64,000 nucleotides of DNA from Eumeta japonica (lineage: Eukaryota > Arthropoda > Insecta > Lepidoptera > Psychidae): assembly GCA_005406025.1 (NCBI GenBank), contig BGZK01000003.1:62001-126000 (forward strand). The letters run 5' to 3'. Below are positions 54,361 through 64,000 of this stretch, piece after piece (the first letter of the stretch is position 1; each line of letters starts with the position of its first letter). Under the pieces are notes generated by a model that was not told where the DNA came from, made no database searches, and was given only the letters and a program-made list of their open reading frames with translations. Position numbers and translations under genes: made by a program.

Positions 54361-55015
54361 TATGTCTCAAGTCTGTGCCGTTCTTCGTCGAAGAGTTCCA
54401 CTGTGCTCAGAAACCAGCGCCGCTGCACCGTTTTCTTGTCCACGGTCAGTCGAGCGATGATAAGCAGCGCCCGTATGCCAAGTCTGAAGTCTGTGCCGTT
54501 CTTCGTCAAAGAGTTCCACTGTGCTCGGAAACCACGCCGCTGCACCGTTTTCTTGTCCACGGTCAGTCGAGCGATGATAAGCAGCGCCCGTATGCCAAGT
54601 CTCAAGTCTGTGCCGTTCTTCGTCGAAGAGTTCCACCGTGCGCGGAAACCAGCGTCGCTGCACCGTTTTCTTGTCCACGGTCAGTCGAGCGATGATAAGC
54701 AGCGTCCGTATGCCAAGTCTCAAGTCTGTGCCGTTCTTCGTCGAAGAGTTCCACCGTGCGCGGAAACCAGCGTCGCTGCACCGTTTTCTCGTCCACGGTC
54801 AATCGAACAATGATTAGCAGCGCCCGTACGCCAAGTCTCAAGTCTGTGCCGTTCTTCGTCGAAGAGTTTCACCGTGCGTGGAAACCAGCGCCGCTGCACC
54901 GTTTTCTCGTCCACGGTTAGTCGAGCGATGATAAGCAGCGCCCGTACGCCAAGTCTCAAGTCTGCCGTTCTTCGTCGAAGAGTTCCACCGTGCGCGGAAA
55001 CCAGCACTGCAGCAA
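54361..55015. repeat. minisatellite, six copies of a GC-rich 118-bp unit
   Basis: The landmark GTCTGTGCCGTTCTTCGTCG starts at 54371, 54489, 54606, 54724 and 54842, with a two-base-deleted sixth copy at 54960, giving steps of 117-118 bp. Each unit also has CTGCACCGTTTTCT(T/C)GTCCACGG and AGCAGCGCCCGTATGCCAAG. Copies differ at a few positions. The block is far GC-richer than its surroundings. Open frames on both strands through the array come from the repeat and shift frame between copies, because 118 is not a multiple of three. Confidence 0.93.
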
Positions 55016-56723
55016 CGTTTTACCGTCTACGAGGACGCGATCCGTCGTCAGGACAGTCATTAAGCATTAGCATTATTTTTGCCGTTAAAATATAATAGGA
55101 TATTGTACAAAGTAATCTTACTATTCGTATTTCCTTAGCCCTTATTATATATTGATACAAAAAAACGCTGCACATTTTCGTGATGGTAATATTATTATTA
55201 TTGCGTTTCATCCGTAAAACATTTACTCTCATGCGCCTAAAGAAGTTTCACTTCAAAAATTGCTTTTTAAAGCTTGAGATTTCATTAGAGAATTTTCAAT
55301 GGCATGTATGTGAAGGTAATTTAACATTGTACAATGTAAAAGTTCAAATTTATTTCATAAATAAGAGAAATTAAAATGTAGATCTTAAGTGATTTAATTT
55401 CTCGAATATCAAAATAGTTCATTAACCTTCAACAGTATACCACAGTATTACCACATTTTCTCCTAGTAGAACTGATCGTGTATATTGTATCTTATTCTTT
55501 CATGATAGAATTTTTAGATACTGCTATCCCTCCATAACTGCCATTTTATTTTAACCTTTTGACAGTCAAATTTGCATTCAGCATACATGCTCTAAGAGCC
55601 ATCATCGTTTTTATATGAAGAAAGATAGTGGTGTGAAATGATAAAATAAAATTATTGATTTTTATTTTATTGTCGAAAAAGCAACACTTAAAAACCGTGA
55701 AGCAGGCAACATTTATACTGCGATTATGTAATCCGAGACTTCTTAAGAGCCATTTTAGACAATTGTAAGTTTAGGTGAATTCGGATCGACCGCAGTTGGT
55801 TGTCGACGCGTTCGCAACATTAGTATGTTGCGAGTCGTAGTCGACTGTAAAAGAACTTTTGATCTTTATTTTTGTAAAGTAAGTTATATGTATGTATATA
55901 ACGTATATATATATATATGTATATATAACGTATATGAGTGAATACCTACTTTTAATTTTGTTCCGAATAAAACATGGTTTCCTTCATTTCTAAACCAAGG
56001 TCCTGATCGCTATCTGTTTTTGATTCCGGTTTAGATCGTCCTATTTACGAAAATAATAATAAATTTTCTCAGTAAACCTTCGCTAGAAGTGGCTAGAGGA
56101 AGTAGATAATAAAAAAATCATATTCAATTTTAAAACAATATTTCACTCAAATGTTTTATATAAGTAACATTATAAAAATATTTTCCGCAAAGGCATTGAA
56201 CGGAATTTCCTTGGGCCTACTTACTTCTGGCAGAATGCAATTATTGTGAAAACTCGTACGCATCGACGGGGAGCGAATGGAAACACACACATAATCATAA
56301 CGTTGAAGGTAACAATGTACTCAATTACCCGAAGATTGATTATTACGGTACATGATACGCGTGAAAGAATTAATGGAACAGTTTCCGAATCGATAGAGTA
56401 CGAAAATATATTAATTTTATTGCAACATACTTGTCTAACTTTCGATTTGTATAAAGCGTAACAATACATTTATTTAACGCATGCGTATGACATTAAAAAT
56501 ATTAACTATCGGTAATGAATAATTGATATAATTAAGCAACATGATCCACTTCGTAACATTATTCGAACGTTAGTTTGAAAGATGAATTTCAAATACCGAA
56601 AGCTTATTGGATTCGTGAAAACAAAAGCAGAGAGGGTTAAGCGATATCTGGAATGGACGATGGACCTTGAGAGTAATAGAAATCAAAGGTATTCAATGTA
56701 ATTATTGTAATATCGTAGTGAAC
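55016..56723. other. non-coding spacer
   Basis: AT-rich sequence. It contains a lone AAAGAAGTTTCACTTC (55239-55254) and an imperfect inverted repeat around GTTCGCAACAT/ATGTTGCGAGT (55803-55851). No coding region is recognised. Confidence 0.5.
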
Positions 56724-56763
56724 GAAGTAAGGACTCGTGCACAACCTGCACGAGGACTTACTT

Positions 56764-57297
56764 CGCGCGCGGTTTATCCTGATTCACAATGGTCAGTGCT
56801 ACAGCTTGAACCAGAGCTTGTTGGTTAACTTGTTCGGCATAGGCGAATTGTTCCAGAGATAAATTACGTAGAAGAGGCCTTAACTCTGATTGTCGGCGTA
56901 AGAAACAACCTTCAGCTGTTTCGCCCTCTTCAATGAGTTCGCGAAAAGGAATGTCACATACAATGAGACTGTAAAAAAATCCTTTTCGGTCACTATTTAA
57001 AGTTTAGTAGCGAGTGCGTAGACCTACCGCCTGATTTCTGATTCGCTTTCTTGTGTTGTCGCGCAATCGGATGTATTTAGTACTCTCGTTTACTTGATCC
57101 CTTAGCTCAATATCACCATTATCATTGTCCCAAAATGTATTCGAAACGGTTTCGTGGCGAACGGCAAATTCAGCCAAACTTATTAGTTCTAAATCATCTG
57201 GTTTTTGTTGGTAACGATTGAACATATTATTGAAAACTGATGTTTCATCTTCACTAAATTGTAAGTTTGTAGCGTTGCTCTGGGCGACATCTGTTTA
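56764..57297 (-). pseudogene. Helitron helicase (Pif1-type) protein fragment
   Basis: Reading the minus strand: DVAQSNATNLQFSEDETSVF, NNMFNRYQQKPDDLELISLA, EFAVRHETVS, STKYIRLRDNTRKRIRNQ, TRY, a TAA stop, then TLNSDRKGFFYSLIVCDIPF, RELIEEGETAEGCFLRRQ and EQVNQQALVQAVALTIVNQ. This order (FNRY..RP/KPDDL, EFA, F/YYSLL.C.IPFR, GETAE..F) is that of the region before the helicase in insect Helitron proteins. The rest is missing and a stop interrupts it. An imperfect hairpin (56724-56764) sits at its downstream end. Confidence 0.65.
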
Positions 57298-57930
57298 CGA
57301 AAACAGCTTCTCTTGTACACATCTTCAAAGGCAAATGGTAAAGACGATACGCCGCCAAGCCCAAAAATAATAAGATAAATGTATTAACACCTATTTGGCG
57401 ATATGTGCAAGTTTAAATATAAACGAAAAATAATTCTAATGAAATCACCACAAAGACCTAATAACTACAAAAACTGTAATGTATAAATGTGCAACATAAA
57501 AATCTATCAACAGTACTGTTGATAGATACGCTAAAGCGTATTAATTTTTTTTTGTATTCAAGACGCTCGTTAACTACGTCTGCCCGTTTGAGTTGTATTG
57601 CTCGGCACGAGCCCCCTCACGGGTATTACGCTGCGCACGGTGTGGCGGCGCGGAACCTATTAAACCTATTTGGCTAGGCATAAACTTCAAACAAATCAGC
57701 AGGTATAGTAATATTTTATTCAAATTAATATTTAAGAAGTTTAGACAAAAATTGTCACTGCAATTGTGTCAAAAAATCATCATAATTTGTAAATACATAC
57801 TACTTGAGAAGTAAAGTAATATTGTTATAGGCATTTTCCCGGATATTTTAAATAGGTAGAAGGGCAGTTCACAAAAGGTTTTGGTTTATTAAGATTTGTA
57901 ATAATTTAATATTTACCCAAGTAAATTATT

Positions 57931-58440
57931 TTAAATGAAATTGGAAATCTGTAAGAGAGAATTGTGACACATTTGTATCCTTTGAATTAAAAATTTCATT
58001 ACGTTTAATGTTTTTTTTTTTAAGTCGATGTTACCTTTTTTTTTAGTTTGATTTTTAATACTTCTTTTAAGTTCTAAATTTTTTAGCGTTTTTCCTGGGC
58101 TTTTACTCAAAATTGATTTAAACAACATATACTGCGGTTTTTTTGGTATTAAAAGCTATCAATGCAGCGTATAGCATCGAGTAATATAATTGTCTTTTAG
58201 GGAAAAACTCTCTCTTTTGCCGGCTACCATCTTAGCAAAAATGTTATTAAATTACTCAGCTCGATTATTTGTAAAACGGTGTAAAAAACTTCTAGAATTA
58301 TAAGCTAGCTGACACGCATTACTTCTTAATTTTAGCATAAGAGTCGGCATAAGTGAAATCACATTAGACTCTTTTCTTCTGTCTTCCATATAGTAATAAG
58401 CATTAGATTGAGAATGGTCGCCAAAAATATCGCAGGATTA
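57931..58440 (-). pseudogene. Mutator-like transposase-domain gene, C-terminal remnant
   Basis: On the minus strand: GDHSQSNAYYYMEDRRKESN, LRSNACQLAYNSRSFLHRFT, NNRAE, stop, FNNIFAKMVAGKRESFSLKD, then FKSILSKSPGKTLKNLELKR with a Lys-rich tail. This matches the C-terminal end of the insect 'Mutator-like transposase domain' proteins (FGDH...NRAE.FN..IAK..GGKR). It is separated from the N-terminal remnant at 59524-60345 by the piggyBac insertion, and carries its own stops and frameshifts. Confidence 0.7.
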
Positions 58441-59523
58441 TTAACCCTTAATTACTCGCATGGGGTCAAAGCAGTTTGGCATTAAAAAGTGAAGCACTTT
58501 GTGCAGCCCGAATTTCCCCGCGCCTCCGCTAGCTTCATAACCCGCTTCGAAGTTTGTATTACAATAATGACCAAGTCACGGGAGTAGAAGCATACGTCCT
58601 TTTTCCCGAATTAGTCATGTATAGAAGAGACCAGAAAATTGCGCAATGTTTCGCAAATGCTTCTGATGAAGAACAAGTTGGAGGGTCAGATTCCGAGTCG
58701 GAGTTAGGCGAAATAACACAAAGTGATCACGATAGTGTCAGTGAAATTGACCAATCGTCCCCACAATCAAATGAATTGTCAAACAACGAGGAAGACGTCT
58801 CTCCCAGGGCAATAGGGAAATTTCTATATACCAGATATGATGACAGAAATGGCCCTAAACAAAAATGGTCAAAGCCCTCACCATCAAGCACCGTAAGGAT
58901 ACGAGGCCATAATATAATTTTAAACTTACCAGGTGTCAAATCAGTAGCGAAATCTACTCACGTGAGGCGTAATTTCTTGCGAAAATTATCTGTTCAACTC
59001 GTTCAAAATCACCAAAAATGACGACTTGAAGTCAGTGCAATTCCTAAGGTTGTAATAAAACGTCTTATGGAAGTGCATGTGTTGGAAAATCGCGTTCTAC
59101 CAACCACTGCGAAACGTGGGCGTTGCAACAACTGCCTGCGGAAAGCGATCGAACAGTACCAACAAAATGCAAAAAATGCGCATCATTTGTGTGCAATGAT
59201 CACTCTCAAATATACTGTCAACAGTGTATAAAAGTGATTCGGAGAGTTCTTAAAAATATTTGTAAATTTTAACTTTGATCTCAATAAAAGTACAAATTGT
59301 AAATTTTTGCTAATAATTTTGATTTAGCTTGTTTTTGTTTAATTAGACGTTAATTCATGTTATTCCTTATAAATATTGTAGACTTAATAAAGCACTTTAA
59401 TAAAATATTTTTATTTAATTATGTATCTAATATATATTTAAAATTATTCCTACAATTCGGGGTCACCTGTGACCCCATGCAAACATTTCTGTAAAGTTCT
59501 TTGTGTGAGTAATTAAGGTTTAA
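58441..59523 (+). mobile_element. internally deleted piggyBac element
   Basis: Flanked by TTAA on both sides (58441-58444 and 59520-59523), the target of piggyBac. Terminal repeats are CCCTTAATTACTC (left) and ACCTTAATTACTC (complement of right). The subterminal repeat GCATGGGGTCA follows directly on the left but after 26 bp on the right, the asymmetric design known from piggyBac. About 1.08 kb long; the coding remnant is described separately. Confidence 0.88.
58617..59273 (+). pseudogene. piggyBac transposase remnant lacking the catalytic domain
   Basis: From the ATG at 58617 it reads an acidic N-terminus (DEEQVGGSDSESELGE), then KQKWSKPSPSSTVRIRGHNI and LNLPGVKSVAKS, the piggyBac N-terminal DNA-binding region. 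It then jumps straight to RRNFLRKLSVQLVQNHQK and a TGA (59019-59021), which belongs near the C-terminus. Past that, LPTTAKRGRCNNC and, after a frameshift, TVPTKCKKCASFVCNDHSQI and YCQQC form the Cys-rich C-terminal zinc domain (C-x2-C ... C-x2-C-x3-C-x2-H...C-x2-C). The DDD catalytic core is gone, so the product cannot transpose. Confidence 0.8.
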
Positions 59524-60345
59524 TATCTTCCTGCAGATTTTGAATTTTGTGTCTAAATCTTTTTGTTGTTGTCTATATTTGATGGCAGAGCAAATAGCAG
59601 TTTGTAATCTCGTCAATGGTCAATCAACAGTTTTCGTTCTGCTATTGGAATCGAAGTGTCTTTTTGACGCGACAAATTTTTTCCATTGTCATTTCTAAGG
59701 AGATGGTTAGTGCATTAAATTTTTTTGAATAGGTATATCAGGATAAGGCCGGCTTTCCAAAATACTTTTATAGGTGCTAGAGTCCCCATCTGCAACCAAT
59801 GTTTTATATATCAAATTCCATTCTTTTATGGAACATTTAAATTCTTCCACTAATATAGCTCGTTCCACGCTAGTAGAGGACCTTGAATGATCTTTGGTAC
59901 AATCATGGATTTATGGAAGTTTACCATTTTTGCTTGATCGAGCACAAATGAGGCAATATTTTTTATGCACTCCTATGTGTAGAACTTTACCGCTATGTTC
60001 TCTAACTATGATAATAGTTGCTATACCAAAAAGAACCAGATAATTATTTTTGTATGAGCATTCACTCCAACACGCATCTGCTATAACCAAAAACATTACA
60101 ACATCAGCTTTATTAACATCTTTGCGCAATTTCGCAGCTTCAATTTCTTGTTTAGCAGCATTAGCCATTTCTTCGGCAGCAATTTTCCACATATTAGATA
60201 CATTATCACGTGTTCTGCTATATAGCCAATACGACATTATAGGTAAGTTCATCGATGCAGTAAGCTCGTTTGAGTTACCGATTCATGTAATTATTACACC
60301 CCATACTGTACCAGAATTAATGTCGAAATTTGGCTTTTTTTTTTG
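59524..60345 (-). pseudogene. Mutator-like transposase-domain gene, N-terminal remnant
   Basis: On the minus strand, with breaks: NFDINSGTVWGVIIT, GNS.ELTASMNLPIMSYWLY, MWKIAAEEMANAAKQEIEAA, VIADACWSECSYKNNYLVLF, GKVLHIGVHKKYCLICARSS, HDCTKDHSRSSTSVERAILV, EEFKCSIKEWNLIYKTLVAD, GDSSTYKSILESRPYPD and RLQTAICSAIKYRQQQKDLD. These match the insect Mutator-like transposase domain family (DGCWS..SY...Y.ALSG, GKVL..GV..KYC..C, GDGDSS.Y, RL..AI..A.KYR). Stops and frameshifts make it a pseudogene. The frame meets the piggyBac insertion at 59523. Confidence 0.75.
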
Positions 60346-61227
60346 TCAGAGGTCTTTCAAATACAACTTGATTATATTAAACATTTTAAGTGAAAAGAAG
60401 ATATAAAGCCGACATGTTTTTCATACAAATACTCTAGCAGTATCTGTCGAGCTCTCGGGAATATCTGGTTCAGATGTTTCAGTTTCTTTGTGTTGCAAAG
60501 GTAATTTCAATTCTTTTGAACTTATTTTTTACTTTAACAGGTTTTGTTGACATTTTTGTTAAAATATATATCAATTTAAATAAACAACTTGGGATAAAAA
60601 AAAATTATGAATAAAATACCTTGCTTCTGTTGTTTTTTTACGGCAGCATAGTTGTGACATTTTCTGTTTTTCATTAAACGGTAGTCAGAATCTTTCTGAC
60701 CCGTTATTGATTGCTAAAAACAGTTCTTGCGCTGTACTGATTTAAACAGGCAGATGTATGCGAATATATAGAAATTTGTGTAAGAGCATTTTATTTTGGA
60801 CTGAAATAAACAAACATTGTGCAATTTTTTTATTGTTTTGTTTTAATAAAGAACATAGCTTGTTTTATGTAAATTTCAATTGAACACTTTTAATTTAATG
60901 GAAAAAATGAAGGTTAAATTGAATATACTTTTTTATAATTTGATGTAATATTTTTATTTATTTTACTATTAACACATACATACTATTATATTAAAGAAGT
61001 AGTGCATTACTGGACAATAGAAATATATTTCTGATGTACATATATTTATTCCTGATGTTTATTTCTAATTTTAGTATAAGAAACAGAGATCCAAAAATCT
61101 CATTTCAAGCAGTATTTCGAGAAGTTGAGCTACAGAAACAATTCAATAAATAATGTAGAAATAACTCCTAACAAGAAAAATTAAGGGCTTAAAAACAGTC
61201 TGAAACGTGAAATGGTTCTTAATGATA
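60346..61227. other. spacer, possible upstream part of the Mutator-like element
   Basis: On the minus strand, KELKLPLQHKETETSEPDIP lies near 60440-60520 in a coding-like stretch that may be the start of the Mutator-like gene. The remainder is AT-rich with no recognised feature. Confidence 0.4.
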
Positions 61228-61471
61228 TCACCTATCGTTATCACCATGTAAAATAAATAGCTCTCCTTCATCGTGGTGTATTTCGTACACCATGTATGTT
61301 CTCTTGTAAAGCTGAAAACATTGGCTTAACCTATGAATTTGTATAAGACAATGTGCCTTATGCAAAACTTTTCTCATATAAGGGAAGTCAAAATCAAGAA
61401 TTTCTGGCATAACATTAAGAGGTATATGGTTCACAAACATAATTTTATTCAATGCTCGCCATCGAGAGCTA
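61228..61471 (-). CDS. unidentified protein-like ORF or terminal exon
   Basis: On the minus strand, after an AAAAATAG acceptor-like site, it reads SRWRALNKIMFVNHIPLNVM, PEILDFDFPYMRKVLHKAHC, LIQIHRLSQCFQLYKRTYMV and YEIHHDEGELFILHGDNDR, then a stop. Composition is protein-like and unlike neighbouring AT-rich noise. I do not recognise the family. It may be the last exon of a minus-strand gene, a domesticated fragment or a decayed gene piece. Upstream exons were not found before the DMAC2-like gene. Confidence 0.35.
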
Positions 61472-62631
61472 TTTTTTGGGTGTCATATTATGTAACCACT
61501 TTTAATAAAACTTAGATAACCATATGAAAAAAAATATTTAAGATTTGATAAAATGTCGCATAATTTGATCAATACGCTTGTTGACAGTATCACTATAGTA
61601 GTATTTTGGTGTGAAACATCTACTGGCGTGCCTCGACGGCAACCGTGACGGCAAACGGCATGACGCTCTTATCCATCGCTCTCTACTATCTTGTGTTTGT
61701 GAAACACATGTACTATATAAATCATTTACTTATCCATGTGTTTTGTGTTTTTATTCTGTATATTATATTATTCTATAATAATAATAATAAAGGAATTGTA
61801 TTTAATAACAAAATGCTTTCATTGACCATCAATTTTGACGTTTCTCATCTGCCATGCATACCGTGATGCTGTTGATGTTGTGTAATCAGAACTTAATATA
61901 AAAAATAAAGTATTGAGAAAGCACAGAACACCAACCTTATAAATATTAAATAACTACAAGGAATTTAATAAAAGTACTTTTACATTCATTTTGAGGAATA
62001 AAAAAATTGGTTGTCTGTAAACTCGGTTTACAAATGATAATTTTACATGATAACATCATAAGAAAATAGTGATGAAAAATTGCATACTTTTATGAATTGA
62101 ATTGAATTATTATTATTTTGTATCATCTAGCAATGATGATTATTTTGTATCATCATGAGATACAAAATTATTATTATTACTTTGTATCTCTCTTCCACCC
62201 CATCGACCGATGGCTTGGAAGACAGGTAGATGCGTCATAAGCCGAACACTTAGGCTGATCATCTCACTATCGCTTGTTAAGCGCCCTCACTTGCACGCTC
62301 AGCTCAGGCGGAATGTGACAATGAGACGTGCTTTTTTGTGTGTGCAGCCGGCATTCATCAATTTATAAGATGTTATCATGTCGAAAAAATGTAGAATTAT
62401 TTTGGCATTTGTTAAATGTTGTAGAATAACCATGTAAATTGAATACAACTTTTTTAAGTTGCGAGTATCTTTGATGGATAAAATTTTTTGAATGAAATAT
62501 TTACTTGTCTTGCTTTATGCTGAGGCAGGATTAGGTATATAATAAATAATTATATGAATATGAGCACAAACAAAATAAATTTAATGTTTGCATATTACAT
62601 GTATTAAATTATGGCTTGGATTTTATATTTA
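61472..62631. other. intergenic region
   Basis: AT-rich, with a GC-richer patch at 62190-62350 that I cannot identify and short inverted repeats of TTTTGTATC/GATACAAAA near 62115-62190. No exon is supported. Confidence 0.5.
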
Positions 62632-63085
62632 CTATTTTCTTGTATCTTCTTGTTCAGGTGGTTCTTCTGAACAAACTTTAATAAGGAGATTGGGATTCTC
62701 CATTTCTAAAACAGATAATGCTGCTTGTATTTCTAAATTGTCACTAATATCCGATATAAGTACTACCTGAAGCTTTGGCATGCGTGCTAATGCATAAACA
62801 CATCCAACATTAAATGATATGCCTCTGATATCTAAATATTCTATAGTACTACCATTTTGTCCAGCCAATTTATCCAAGCTCCATTCGTCGACATGGCTGT
62901 TATTCTGTAGTGACAGCCACTTGAGAAAATTTAATTCTCCTAGGTTGGGTATGCCTTCATATCGAATGCCACCTTTTTTAAAAGTACTGCAATCTATTGC
63001 TTCTATGAAATATCCTTCTGCAAATTTAACTGGTAGATCTAAATCCATAGGGTTACCCGAAATCCAATTGTTTTCATTTTTTAGT
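62632..63085 (-). CDS. DMAC2: DMAC2-like gene exon 2
   Basis: Acceptor ACATCTTTTCAG; the first base completes an Arg codon, followed by LKNENNWISGNPMDLDLPVK. It holds the leucine-rich-repeat-type part and ends EEPPEQEDTRK and a TAG stop, 454 nt. Confidence 0.78.
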
Positions 63086-63562
63086 CTGAAAAGATGTATT
63101 AAAATTAGATAAAAAGGGCTATAACTATCACAATATTACCTCCAAATAATCTATATACCTCACTGCTGCACCTCTGAATGTAAAATAGTGCATGGCTGCT
63201 AAATTGGGTCCTAAAATATCCACTCTCTGTGGGATATACCGTTGATTCTGCCTTTCTTGTAGTTCTTTCATCTCAGCCCACCATTCCTTGGCTACTTGCA
63301 AATTGAAATCGGGAACTTTTTGTAAAATATATAGAGCATCTGCATTAGGGTTTTTTTCCACAAAAATGTTTAGTTTACTATACCATTCTCCTGAACGTTG
63401 TATCCATGGTTTTCGCCAATCAGGATAAGGTTGCCCATGTACTGTACGTTCACGTGGGCCTTCTTCATGTCGTTGATAAATACTCTTTTCTTCACTACAA
63501 TTTCTAACATATTTGTGAAATACATATTGCATTTTTCGAAGTTGTATTCTATTTAATGCCAT
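62632..63562 (-). CDS. DMAC2: DMAC2 (ATP5SL)-like mitochondrial complex I assembly protein (whole gene)
   Basis: Two exons, 63562-63159 and 63085-62632, joined over a 73-bp intron (AG|GTATAT ... TTTTCAG|A); 858 nt, 285 residues plus stop. The start MALNRIQLRKMQYVFHKYVR is basic and amphipathic, consistent with a mitochondrial targeting peptide. Then WRKPWIQRSGEWYSKLNIFV, AMHYFTFRGAAVR, NNWISGNP, YFIEAIDCSTFKKGGIRYEG and leucine-rich-type strands LKWLSLQNN, IEYLDIRGI and LQVVLISDI. This is the layout of DMAC2 and its insect relatives, which help build the distal membrane arm of complex I. A different donor (GAG|GTAATA at 63139) keeps exon 1 open but meets a stop in exon 2. Identity is by resemblance. 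Confidence 0.75.
63159..63562 (-). CDS. DMAC2: DMAC2-like gene exon 1
   Basis: Starts with ATG at 63562-63560 and ends GCAGTGAG|GTATAT, 404 nt. Carries the putative targeting peptide and the WYSKLN...FRGAAV region. Confidence 0.75.
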
Positions 63563-64000
63563 TTTTTAATATTTTATTTAGAGAATGAAAACTACAATTT
63601 ATTTTGGTAGCTTTGAGTCAACATCGAATAAAGATATATAGTTACATAGGAAACTAAGTTATACGTATTCCCCGTAAAATCTTTATTTTCTATATTTATT
63701 TTGACAACCGAAATCCCATCCAGAATGGCATGACATAGAATCAGTCATAGAGAAGTATATTCAACTAATCTATGACCTATACAGAATTGCCGTTCTACAA
63801 AATTTAAAGTTCCTAGATATCTAGAAAAATGAAGTCTAATTTTATAATTTCAACTAGTCTGATGTATTTATATACTAATCCAACAAAACTAGCTATTGAC
63901 ATAAAAAGACAGAATTACAAAAGAAATCATATTTTTGTAAGCTTGGTTAATTATATTAAATAACTGATTTGTTTGTACAAGATCTTCATTTTAAATATTT
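63563..64000. other. upstream flank of the DMAC2-like gene
   Basis: AT-rich sequence that should include the promoter and 5' UTR of the minus-strand gene. No clear core-promoter motif or neighbouring gene is visible before the window ends. Confidence 0.4.

Noticed and set aside
54315..55007. Overlapping ORFs on both strands up to 136 codons through the minisatellite
   Set aside because: They repeat the same words in shifting frames with a 118-bp period and match no known protein; a product of a stop-poor GC-rich repeat.
63085..63139. DMAC2-like exon 1 extended to the GAG|GTAATA donor at 63139
   Set aside because: It stays open in exon 1, but exon 2 then reads TKK and a stop; the donor at 63158 restores frame and matches the family.

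Overview
The window is AT-rich, intron-rich insect DNA, most likely from a moth or butterfly (Lepidoptera). That placement is an inference. It rests on split genes with GT-AG introns, the close match of the main gene to animal Capicua, and a dense mixture of mariner, piggyBac, hAT, Helitron, Mutator-like and non-LTR elements of kinds I associate with lepidopteran genomes.

The main gene is capicua (cic), the HMG-box repressor that acts downstream of RTK/Ras/MAPK signalling. It fills about 6.0-47.4 kb on the + strand. I could join 28 coding exons (6033 to 47396). Splice phases agree at every junction and the total is 5157 nt, or 1718 codons plus a TAG stop. The model carries the long-isoform (CIC-L) N-terminal domain (exons 1-2), the conserved [12 protein letters not shown] block (exon 5), the FPWQSLVPLL motif (exon 12), the HMG box (exons 14-15), the D-I/L-DLKC block (exon 17) and the C-terminal C1 DNA-binding domain (exons 26-27). 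The true 5' end is not settled: exon 1 opens in frame at a splice acceptor, so at least one coding exon should lie upstream. A candidate is at 533-655.

The second gene is a two-exon minus-strand gene at 62632-63562 for a DMAC2 (ATP5SL)-like mitochondrial protein of 285 residues, which would help assemble respiratory complex I. A short minus-strand ORF at 61228-61471 looks like protein but I could not identify it.

The rest is introns, the long cic 3' flank and repeats. By region: 0-6 kb has a mariner fossil, an ACGC microsatellite and a 1.6-kb foldback element built from 120-bp tandem units. The introns hold a 380-bp solo LTR (9.2 kb), a 1-kb foldback (22.6 kb), an antisense CR1/Jockey-type LINE 3' fragment (25.1 kb), a decayed sense-strand LINE reverse transcriptase (30.1-32.0 kb), an 0.8-kb element with GAAGTGAAACTTCTTT ends (33-33.8 kb), a 187-bp hAT MITE with an 8-bp target duplication (35.6 kb) and a 1.8-kb composite repeat (41.8-43.6 kb). 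After cic come a second copy of that composite (52.2-54.0 kb), a GC-rich six-copy 118-bp minisatellite (54.4-55.0 kb), a Helitron helicase fragment (56.8-57.3 kb), and an internally deleted piggyBac element inserted in a dead Mutator-like transposase gene (57.9-60.35 kb).

I found no tRNA, rRNA or CRISPR array, and no clear case of an undescribed system. The most useful leads are the nested piggyBac/Mutator insertion, the tandem-unit foldback, an alternative cic exon-4 donor that creates a stop at the junction, and a perfect 18-bp hairpin in a cic intron.
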